Positions 46,401 to 57,300 of a stretch of DNA of 64,000 nt are shown one piece after another. The DNA is taken from positions 62,978-126,977 of the forward strand of contig DF236977.1 in NCBI GenBank assembly GCA_000708835.1. Direction: 5' to 3'. The DNA comes from Klebsormidium nitens (lineage: Eukaryota; Streptophyta; Klebsormidiophyceae; Klebsormidiales; Klebsormidiaceae). Each line of letters starts with the position of its first letter. Position 1 is the stretch's first letter. A program made the translations under genes and the position numbers. The notes under the pieces are model-generated. The model was not told the DNA's origin, did no database searches, and saw only the letters and a list, made by a program, of their open reading frames with translations.

Positions 46401-49400
46401 AGCTTGTTGTCTTTAAAGCGATCGTACAAAATCAGGTGCGAGGGGAACTGCAACGTTCTGAAAGGTCATTGGCAAAGCTGTTGACCCCTTTTAATAGCAA
46501 GGTACAAGCGCTATGATAATCTTTATTTTAGCAAGATTCTTGATCCGAGCTGAGGGATAACAATCAGAGTGCGATCAAGTTGACAAGCCTTATTCACATC
46601 CCGGCTTCTATATGACCAGAGACGCTCCCGCTTCCGTTGAACTCGAGCGAACCCGGCTGTCGAACGTACGGTCTCGCGTCTTCGCAATCGAGACTAGATG
46701 GAACTACAAGCCAGGACTCTTCTTGGGTCCAGCACTGTTTGTGCACCACTGTCAAGAAAGCAAGAAGGCGCTTTCCTTCACGTACGAAGTCGGTTTCGAA
46801 GCAGGTTCCCTGATGCAAAGTTCCAAAGATTCTATCGACGTCGCCCATACTCCCTTCGACTTTGTCTCGGCGTGCCGTCTCCGCAATCAACGCCTCAAAT
46901 CCTGAAAACCGAGCCACATATTGAAGAGTTCAGGCTTTGAGGTCCGTTTCTACGGCCAGTTAGCGTTGCTTAAAAAGACGCACTAAATCAAGCGCACTCC
47001 TTGTCCGCAGGCTGTATACGTAACCCTGAAAGAGGCCGAGTACCGCAGCGTTGCGCTCTTCCCCTACTGGAAGGTCGCTGTCTTCAACTGGATCGTGCCA
47101 CGGCAGCGCCGGGTAGCTGCCGCCCTCAAGCTCATCAACGCCACCCTTAACGACCTCATTGCGCAGTGCAAGGTGAGTCTGCGCCGGGCTGAAAACAAAC
47201 TTTCTTCGTCCAGTCAAAGCTGCACGTCAACACCGGAATCTTAAAGAACGGGGCCGATTGATGGAATTGTCGTGGAAGGCAAACCTTCTGCACCTCGTTT
47301 CAGTCGTGAAGGCTCCTTCGTGAGACCGTAAGAAAAGACAGGACATCCAAGTTGGTATGCTCTGGATGCTTTATCCCGCATACGTCTGAGCGAGTACGAG
47401 GTTTCTCTCGTTTGTATTCAACAACCGGTATGCCTGGTTTCGTCGTACTTTTGCTGGGTGCCATCGGTAAGCCCAACCGAAGCCTATGGTGGGTGACCCC
47501 TTTGAAACTCCAGCTTTCAAAGCAGTTTTTTTGTAGGACAGCCTTTACCTACTCAAGATTTCCACGTGACGAGCCATCCCGGCAGAGTCCGTAAGGGAGA
47601 TGTTATTGTGACTCGAACATAATTGCGTGTTCAGAGGAGCTCGCATCACGAGATACATTCCGTCCGCTTGTGATCTTCCTTGTGTGAATGTTTCAACCTT
47701 TCGCTAACTCTGACACCTCAAGAGCAGCTAAGGCTGGCGAGGCAACTTCAAGTTCGTTGCCGATATTGCCTGCCTGCTTTCCTTCTGGCTTACAGTGCAT
47801 CCTACTGCCCAAGCATTTGCTCGTCGTCTGCGTTAACCTGCCTCCCCTAACCCAAGTTTGCACCGCATGGCCTACAAGGACACAAATGTCCACGATTAGT
47901 TCTCCTTTGCAGACCTTTTTTCACTCGTTTTCCTGAATCTGCACACCTTTCCTGTCTTCTGCTGACCCACTCCCTTACCCCGCACCGCCCGCAGCACCTG
48001 GTCGACGAGGAGGACGGCGAGTTCCACGTAAGGAGTTCCAAATGAGGAGTTCCTTTCGCGGATTCGTCTGTAAAGCAAACTCTCGAAACCATAATCGTGC
48101 CCTCCGACCCGCTTCATAACCCGCAAACCGTATGGCGCATAGTTGACGAGCAGGACGCCGGGTTCCCCGTGCGATTTCCCTCACGCAGACCCATGTGACA
48201 GTCGAATTTCCCGAATCAAACCATAAACTCTCTGGCTTCGGCTGACCCGTTTCCCTGACCCGCAAACCTTCAGCGCATGGTGGACGAGGAGGACGCTGAG
48301 ATTCACGAATAGTTTTCCTTTTGCAGACCCGTTTTTGAATTTGCAAACTCTTCGAAACAACAAATCCGCCACGGTGTCTGCTAACTCAATTTATAACTCG
48401 CAATCGCCAGAGCGCATGGCCGACCGGCAGGACGCCTGCTTCACGCTTTTGTGCAGACCCGATTCAAAATCAAGTTCCCCAAAGTGCAAACCTGCCACGG
48501 CTACTGCTAACCCCCTTCTCACCTCAATAACCCCTACAGCGCATGGTTGACGAGGAGGAGGCCGAGTTCCACGAAGAGTTCCCTCTCGCAGACCCGTCTT
48601 GTATGTCGAGATCTTGCAAACCACATTCCTGCCTGCTAACCCGCTTCTTAACCCGCAAACCCTACAGCGCATGGTCGACGAGGAGGAAACCGAGTTCCAC
48701 GAGGAGTACGTGAATGCGGAGGACCCCAGCATCCTGCGTTTCCTCCTGGCGGCCGGGGACGAGGTCTCGAGCAAGCAGCTGCGGGACGACCTCATGACCA
48801 TGCTCATTGCGGGGCACGAGACGTCTGCCGCGGTGCTGACATGGACGACGTACCTGCTGTCGCAGGTGAGAGCAGCTGGCCTCTTATTAACTTGAGTGTG
48901 GTGACTTGAGTGTGGTCGTGGTGATCGAGACTGCAGAATGGGCTGTCCCATAACTGGGAGCCTGGTTGTGTGGCAATGGCTGGGGCTTGTGAGGAGCAAC
49001 ACGTCGGAAAATGTAGAGTTTTGAAGTATTTTGAGCAGACTCGGCTGCCGACTTGTTCTGTTGGCGGTTGGAACGGCGGAGGATGCAGTGGAGAAAGACT
49101 GACTACAGCGAAGTCTCTTTTGGTGTTTGTGCTGCACGCCTGCAAAGAGGACATGAGACATTGGATCCTTGATCAGACAATGCGCATGCCCGGCTTGTAC
49201 GGCGGCGTTGAACGGTCATCATACGACCTCCGGACCTTGCAATCATACCTGGAGTCTTTTTTGCAAGCATTTGAGCTAGAGGGAGATAGTTGCTCACTTC
49301 TCAGTCCATAATGTGGGCATTTATTTGTATTTTGTTAGTAGGTAGAATGTTTCAATTCATGTACGATTTTTCACGATCGAGGTTCCGGTAGGTTCCTGTC

Positions 49401-51625
49401 TCTGTTGATTTACCAGCGTGTATGTAATTGTCCTTTCTTCGGCTCAGGCTCCCTCTTGTTTGACGCCAGCAGTCATCGGTCCTCCTTATCAAGCCTTCTT
49501 TTGCCCCTCATCCCCGCACTTAAACCTCCGGTTCTTGCCCCATGGCCCGAGCCTCCCGTAACCTCCTCTTCCTTCCGTCCAGCACCCTGCGGAGGCCGCC
49601 AAGCTGCGCGCCGAGGTAGACAGCGTTCTGGGGGACCGCGTCCCGACGATCGAGGACATGCGGCGGCTGCGCTACACCACGCGCGTAATCAACGAGGCAA
49701 TGCGGCTCTACCCGCAGCCCCCCGTGCTCATCCGGCGAGCCATGGCGCCCGACGAGCTGGGGGGCTTCAAGATCAAGGCGTGAGTAACAATCTGGTGCCC
49801 AGCGAAATATCGCTAGGGTAGTTGCAGGCTCGACTGCGTGCTAAGACTCTTGGTTCAGCTGATGGCTGACGTGTGAATGAGTGGCGGGTCTGGGCCCCAG
49901 ATCTCGGTAGCTTCTGCTGCTGACGTAGTCAACGTGTAAGGCATTGGCGTACGTTAGTTTGGTTGTTATCGAATTGTCTACGAGGCGGTCGGGCCTAGTC
50001 TGAGATTGTCACGATACATTATTCCGTGCAGAGGGCAAGACATCTTCATCTCCACTTGGAACCTGCATCGCTCCCCGGCCATCTGGGACCGCCCGGAAGA
50101 CTTCGTTCCTGAGCGGTGGCCGCTGGACGGACCGGACCCGACCGAGACTACCGAGAACTACAGGTCTGGTGACGTCATGCTTGTGGTGCAACCATTCCGT
50201 GTCCCGTTGCCGAACTGTTTGTGAAGCAACAATCTCTAGCTTGAGACCTTCAGAAGGCATGCTGGGGTGCGATACTCATAGAATCAGACGATGAGCTTTT
50301 TGTATCATCTTCCTTCCTACGTGGTAACCATCAAATGCACGGATCGCTTGGTGACCGTGCGACGGACTCTTGACTGTATTGCTACGTCGACTGTGCAGTT
50401 ACATCCCCTTCGGAGGAGGGCCTAGGTAAGCTTCGACTTTTGGAGAAGGAAGCCTCCTTCAATGCAAGATGCAAGGTTACTCTGCCGATGGCTTTGACCG
50501 GATCGACAAACCAGGATAACTGCGTCACAACAAAAGTCAGGAAAGTGGGAAGCTCTGAAAGCCTTTGGTTGGGGAGCGCAGTCTGTGTAAAGGCTGAGCT
50601 CTGGTGATATTGTGTATCGATGACGTGTATCCAAGAAGGCTCATCGCCGTCGGTTGACAGCCTCGACAAGAACGCTCATAATATAAGATGTTTGAAAAAT
50701 GTCTCCACCTCAAGCTGTGGAGCAAAAGCAAGACCCAGGCAACATTTTGAAAAGGGGCTGACTGCCTCTCTTATGATTTCAGGAAATGCTTAGGCGACCA
50801 GTTTGCACTGTTTGAGGTGAGCTTTGCTTCTGGAGCGCAACTTCATGTGTGTATGTAACTGCACAAAAGTCCGCTGGATAGTTGCTGCTGACTATTGCAT
50901 TATTGATCTGACTCCCAGGCTATATTGAGATCTGCGTGACTCCAGTCTGTGGAAGCGAGTGAAAGCGAGTTGGAAGTTCAGGAGTCAGATCATAGCTTAA
51001 CGTCTGTTTTGCAGTCCGTGGTTACCCTGGCGATGCTCACAAGGCGTTTCACCTTCGCTTTGGCTCCGGGAGCTCCAAAGGTAAGTGCGTCACGCGGAAT
51101 TACTGATGGCATCTGCTTGCCGCTTTGCATGAAACAACGAAGACTGCTTACATTTCGGCAACGCTGTAACGAGGTCCTATCCAACCGCTTCCCGATCAGC
51201 AGGCAGTATGACTGTGTCTGCTGATTTTCCACTCCGGCTCGGTGAATTGGGCAGAGCAACAACGACCAAAAAACAAGTGGAAAGTGTCTCGTTCGTTACC
51301 AATCAACGATAGCATTGACGGTGCTTATGGAAAAGCTCCTGCAAATGACAGGGTGTATTGCTCGACTGTCTCCAAGCACCGTGTTCTGTACATGCATATC
51401 CCAAATGTGCTTGCTTATCCCAAGCAGGTGGGAATGACAACGGGAGCGACTATTCACACGACCGACGGACTGCATATGATAGCAACGCCTCGACAACATG
51501 GAACCGTAGCTTCAGAGCAGACATTGTTGCACGAAGAGAATGGAAAGGCGGATAATGGGCACGCCGGCAATGGGGTGTTCAAGGAAGTCGCAGAGGAGTC
51601 GATACCCATGGCAGCAAAGCGATGA
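43449..51625 (+). CDS. CYP97B: Cytochrome P450 CYP97B-type carotenoid hydroxylase
   Basis: Fourteen exons give about 713 residues: 43449-43824, 43960-44104, 44697-44928, 45134-45205, 45665-45775, 46080-46271, 47011-47172, 48668-48865, 49583-49779, 50032-50163, 50399-50425, 50783-50816, 51015-51080, 51428-51625 (TGA). Residues 1 to about 120 are Ser/Thr/Arg/His-rich with few acids: a plastid transit peptide. P450 hallmarks are the I-helix [19 protein letters not shown] (about 476-494), the K-helix ExxR ([17 protein letters not shown], about 533-549), the PERW region and the heme loop [17 protein letters not shown] (Cys near 616). [28 protein letters not shown] and the C-terminal [15 protein letters not shown] are specific to CYP97B. 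CYP97 enzymes hydroxylate carotene rings in xanthophyll synthesis. A 27-nt micro-exon codes the start of the heme loop. The end of exon 1 (T/GTAAAT) was chosen by phase. Confidence 0.9.
47864..48710 (+). repeat. Tandem array of decayed exon-start copies in CYP97B intron 7
   Basis: Copies of the block CAG/CGCATGGTCGACGAGGAG... plus GAGTTCCACGA(A/G)GAGTTCC recur at about 47864, 47995, 48136, 48274, 48413, 48540 and finally 48668, the real start of exon 8. Spacing is about 127-141 bp. Each unit carries the end of an intron (a pyrimidine tract and usually CAG), about 45 bp of exon-like sequence, then a GCAGACCC(G/A) and AACCCGCAAACC type tail. The 48540 copy is nearly identical to the true exon start; the 47864 and 48413 copies are most decayed. 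Several copies contain in-frame stops soon after the block. Confidence 0.8.
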
Positions 51626-54333
51626 CATTGGAAGGTACAGTCAGGTAAGGTGACAAAGACGTTATGCATCATGATAGGCCGTCGCAAACGTCCGGGACAA
51701 CTCGGTAGACGTGAGGTCTTGCTCACAAGCATCTAATGATAGAAAACTTGCGAACAATAAATAGATTGAAAGGTGTAACATAATAGCACATTGACCACCA
51801 TAATCTGCAAACCTCGCAAGCTGAGAGTCCGAACTTGAGTCCTGAAGCAAGCTGCGTGCGGTGGTTAAATAGGAGGAGGTTACAGGTAAACTTCAGCTGC
51901 ATGTGATTTCTAAGGGGTTCAAGAACTCCAGTCGAGCTCGCGCCGCGGCTTGAGACCTAGCAATCATTGCTCGTGCTTCAGATAGATGCTCTTCGAGTCG
52001 GAGATCTTCAGATTCGTACACTCACACTATGACCGTCCAAGCTGCTAGAAAGATGCTCGAAAGAACCAGCTGTTGGCGCTCGCGCTGCAGGTACGTATTA
52101 GTATTATATGGCAAGCTTCTTTGATTACGTTGCAAATACTGGGCCCGAGGCTAAACGTTGCATCTCAAAGCACGGCATGTACATACATATCATGATTTAA
52201 CTAGCTACACAGCCGGTTCAATGTCAGCAGTTCTCTTATAATAGACCGTCTATTCGAAATATCATCATATCTATACGGGCTGGGCCGCTGCAAGTCAGGT
52301 GTGCAACGTTGTGTCATATCTTGTATCATGCACACCAGATTGCGGATCATGAATGATTTGTTGTATGTGCATCGACGTACAGCCACCAGCAAAATTTGCT
52401 GAGTGACTACACCGTATAGGACGTTCGGTTATAATCGATAGGCTCCTGATAGGGCCTCTTTATCGATCAGCTACTAGTGTCAGTGCTAATAATCTCAAGC
52501 TATAGTACCGATCAAGAACAACGATTTTCAAGTACTTGTGATACTCTCATGACTGATAAAGTACAATTAACCATGCAAGGCTTGCACAAACATTCAATTG
52601 ATTTGTTTGCCAACTTCACTAACCGTTCCTCAAATTCAAGCACGTGTCTAAATTTTCCAATCCATTGAAGCGTCACGAAGGCTCCATGGCACATCTACAT
52701 TGAATGATCCGTGGGTTTGAGCATACCTATATGCGCACCCAGCTGTAATCAACGGTCTGAGCTTTTTGGCCCTTAGAACCTCCGTGGAACGTGCGTGGAA
52801 CGATGGAAGACGACAAGGCTATACTTGCATACTTGGTCTGTCGATACCTAAAATGATAATTTTCATCACAAAGAAGTCGGGCCGGCTCAGTGACATCTTG
52901 TCACTTGACATCAACATCTTGACATCAACAGAGAGAACGATATCTTGTACTGTTGTACACTGTACAGCACTCACAGCACTTGTCAATGCATGAAGCAGTG
53001 CCGCCGCACGTTGGTCGGGTGAGCGTGTCAGGCCTGCTCCGGCCGCCGGGCCCCGGCCTTCGATATGTTCCGATCATGCCCACGTGTCCAAGAACCGAGG
53101 TCCTTAACCTTTGGATCAGGATTAAAATTGACGGTTGCAATGCACCGGTTGACTCTGGACTGTCCGTGCGTGGTAGGTACGTAGGTGCGGTACCTACCTA
53201 CGTGCTGGTGGTGACGTGACTGGATTGAACCGTCCGCCTTCGTCTGCCCCGGTGAATAATACCGGCTGCCCGGGTGGGTCCCTAGGTTGGGTTCGGCAAA
53301 GATCGGCAAAAGCTCGCGGAACGTTGGCCGTTGAGCAGTCGGGACTCAAGGACTCAGGAAGTACGGTGAACTGAATATACCTATTTAAATATCAAACCCG
53401 GTAGGAGAGACAACCGCCACCACGGTATTGTGACGGTACCTGTTTCAGAAGTTGTACCTACTGGGCACGCTCGGTTCGTGTCGCGTGACGTGGTTCCGAC
53501 GGTTCCAGGAACCTGGGAGGGCAACTGAAGTCCTAGGTACAATTGAGCCTTAGGTATATGTATCGTTACCTTGTGTTAAATCTGACAGCAAAACCAATAC
53601 AAGTGAGGCTTGCTGAAAGCTTGTCGAGAAATCACCAAAAGCAAGGCGATCTTGACACCAAAGGTTGGGTGTACTGGTCTCCGCGCAAGGCCTCAGCGCA
53701 GCCGACGCCAGCCAGGGACTGCTTTGAGCCAGGAAACCTCAGCCACAGATGCAAAACGGACAAATGCAGCCGAACTTTTCTTTGGAAATACCTAGATAAG
53801 TTGCGGACGCAGGTTTCTCACTTTTGGTCCAGTAACCACGACAGGCAACTGGGCACTCCGTGTGACATTAGGGTTCTGTTGCAAGCCTGTGACGGTTTTT
53901 TTTAAGGGTCGCGACTCGCGCCACCCTACTGTGACTGAACTACGATTTAATAGGGGTACTCAATACTAACGGCTCAGACATGTTCTTCGATTTCAGTGTT
54001 GGCAAGGCTCCCGGTATTTCTAAACAGTGCCCGGTTTGCTAGATTGAACGGTGTCCGCATATTTTTGTCCAAAAGAGAAGTTCGGCTGCTGTGTGCCACA
54101 GAACCGTACTCCCAACTTCACACTCGGCGTACAGTAGGTGCGGTACACCCTGCACAGCATGTCAGGGACCACAGCTAGCAAATTCGTCAGAACACCTGTG
54201 ACCTGGTTAGCAAAGTTGTGCTGCGTGCAGCTTCATGCCAGCCATACGCGAAAGGGAAACATTCGTTGGCCCTGGCGCCAGGAAAAAGCGTAGACGGAGA
54301 GCATAGCAGGGAAGCATCAACCGCAACTGTATC
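51626..54333. other. Intergenic between CYP97B and the MATE gene
   Basis: No gene is supported in this 2.7 kb. The stretch around 53170-53210 has several GGTACCTAC/GTAGGTAC words and can form a hairpin (ACGTAGGT ... ACCTACGT). Related words recur near 53440-53560. A plus-strand frame at 53543-53905 has no recognisable domain. The right end should hold the promoter of the MATE gene. Confidence 0.5.
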
Positions 54334-57300
54334 ATGGCACTGAGCCACACTGTCTCATCGAACGCGGCAACGAGTGGTAGCCACCTGCAGAAAAGATCTG
54401 CCCATCGCTCTGCTTCCAGTGATCTACCCCTGCAGAACTCTGTTGGCAGGTCGAGCTCGAGCCCCTTGGTGCAATCCACTGCTTTTGGATCCGTAAGATC
54501 TGGATCAGGACTGTCAAGGATCAGCGCGCATGCAGCTGTAAAGGAGATTAGGAGAGCAGGGGGGTCGAGTAGAAGGGTCAAAGGGACAAATGCAAGGGTG
54601 AGACAGCATTGGAAGGATCAGGCACAGGAGTCCACTCATGTGTGCCCGCTCTGCCGAGCTGGATCAGGTGCCTGTAATGCCTATGGGACTTCAGCATGGG
54701 GCTTTGATTGCAGGAGTGCGTCAGTAGATCGCAGACAGTCTGCCCTGCGCTGTTCGCCTGACTCACCTAGCGATTCGGTTATAGAAGCGCCCCCACCTCG
54801 TAGTAGGCCAGAAGCCCCCACATTACAGCCCCCTTTTGACACGTTCGACAACGTCCCTGCCTTCGACAGTCCTTTGCCGGAGACTCATGATGGTGTCTCG
54901 AGTTTTGACAGTCCTGGCCTGACGCCTGATGCTCACATCCCCCCCTTTGAGGACACCGTTCGGTTGGGTCGAGTGGTTAATACGCCTGGCTTGGATGATC
55001 CAAGCTTAGCCCCTGACTATAATATCAAGGATGGCACTAATAGAGAAGGCACAGCTGAGGCTTCCCCTGCCGTCATTAAAGATCGCTTCAGCAGGGGTGT
55101 GGAGGAGCCTCTCCGCGCGGAAGATGATATCAGCAGGGTTCCGGCGTCGCAAGCGGTGGCAGCAGCTAAGCCTGCGGTGCTGGAGTCACCGGTAGAAGAA
55201 GACCTTTTGGATCAGGGGGACTTATGGGAGCAGGCCAAGAGGATCATGGCATTTGCAGGTACTATTCGTGACCCCTACGGTTTGATTCCCTCAACATAGA
55301 AGTGCTGGTATTACCTGCCTTATTTGACCACAGCGGAGTGGTTGAAGAGGCTTGCATGCATCGATGTGACACTTTCTAGCAGAGGTTGGGCCCTACATGT
55401 GAAAGTGAGCCGGCCAAGGGATGAGGAGGAGGATGAATTTTAGAACTGCTGAGTTTGCCGTTTATCACTGCTATTGCTTCTTCGAGCTCCCCAGAAGGTG
55501 CCAGACTGTATCTTGATTTTCTCTGTGGCTATGCGCAGGCCCGGCACTTGGAATCTGGTTGGGTAATCCAACAATGAGTTTGGTAGATACGGCAGTCATT
55601 GGGACGGCAAGCTCCTTGGAACTCGCAGCGCTTGGTAAGCACCACCTTCTTCATGGCAGTCAGTGTTGTTGCCAGATTGCAGTCATCTGGTCGCAACGTC
55701 CGGCACAAATCGATCTGTGCTGGTTCGATTGTCATGCAATTTCTGACTGGTAGCTTAGCTGACTGATTGAACCTTGTTTCTCCTCTCAGGACCTGGGACG
55801 GCCCTCTCCGATGGGTTTGGTCACCTCTTCATGTTTTTGTCGGTGGCCACGTCGAATCTGATTGCAACTTCGCTCGCCGAGAAGGTACGCAATGTTGCAC
55901 AACATCCTTGAGCATGGCCATTGAAGAGACTTGATCGAATGTTACACTTGATGCAATCCTGCTCTTTGCCTTCAGGGGCCCACTAAAGCACATTGTTCCA
56001 GCTGTTTGCTGTATTCCTGGATGCGAGTCTGACCATAAAACTTTGTGCCTTTAACATCAAGTTTGGGTACTGAGCAATTGAACAGGCTCATCATGAGCCC
56101 CAACTCCGGCTTTGTACAGGAAAATTTTGACATTCCGTACTCATCTGCTGCCTCCTATTCAATGCAGGAGGCAGTGTGTGGAGGCCGGGCAGTACTTTTC
56201 ATTGCTTGTGGTCTGTAAAGTCTGACTGAAAGATTGGAGGGGAAAAGGCCTCTCCTTTGAGGGACAGTGTTCTCATTACCTTGTGTATCTTTCGGTTGCG
56301 CAGGATCCTGAGGGAGCTGCCCGATCCTTATCTCGTGCGCTCTTCATTGCCCTGGTGTGTGGGTTTGGGATCACTGCCATTTGCGAGACGCTGCACACGC
56401 CCCTCCTCAAGGCGTTTGTGGGGAAGAATGTGGGCCTTATTCCCGCTGCCCGCGTCTATGTTCAGGTCAGCAAACGGAACACATGTTTCATTGTGGTCAC
56501 CTTCCTCTCATTGCTAGTCATGTCTTTTAGAACATCTCAGTCGTTCTTCTCACCTTATTTGTTTCATGCATCGAATCAAGGTTTGCAGTGATTCTGAATG
56601 CCTGTACATTTGACTGTAGACCTGTGAAACTCACCTTTTCCTCTATTTTTTCCCCTTTTTTTTCCTTTACCTAAGCTGTACTTCCTCAGGAAGTGGTTGC
56701 TTTTGTAACCATGCTCCTCAAAATTGGCATCACAATCCCCACCTCTCTGCAAGGCAACTGCCGTGTTGTACAGATCCATCAACAATCCTTCACCGTCGAT
56801 GACCCCCCTGTTTGCAGATTCGCGGGCTTGCTTGGCCCGCTGTGTTGGTTACCATGGTGGCGCAGAGCGCGTGCCTGGGCATGCAGGACGCGTGGGGCCC
56901 TTTGCGGGTGCTCGTGGTTGCTGCGTCGATCAATTGCCTGGGGGACATCCTCCTGTGCAGCGTGTTGAAGATGGGGATTGCAGGGGCTGCGTGGGCCACA
57001 GCCGCCTCGCAGGTGAGTGGACCCCTTTTCTTGAGTGGTCTTCACTGGACTTCGCTCCCTGTATGAGCGTTGGAGCTACCTTTTCGAAATTGTGGAGTTC
57101 GCGACGAAAAGTGAAGCTGCCAAAACCCCTCTGGCGGCCTCGAATCTGTCGAATCTCGTCTGTGGTACTAGCAACGGGAAGTGGATAAATTGACCCCAAT
57201 TGGTTGATTGGGCCGACAAGGTTCTGGTGGTGTCACTTTTGGCAACATTAGGTGGGGTGGACCTGAGATGTAATGCTTTTCGATTCCACAGTTTGTAGGA

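Noticed and set aside
48391-49161. 256-codon minus-strand frame
   Set aside because: It is antisense to CYP97B exon 8 and the tandem array; Ser/Arg-rich with no motif. The plus strand carries the P450 I-helix.
50382-50669. Minus-strand frame across the CYP97B micro-exon
   Set aside because: It has no motif; the plus strand gives FGGGPR in phase with flanking P450 exons.
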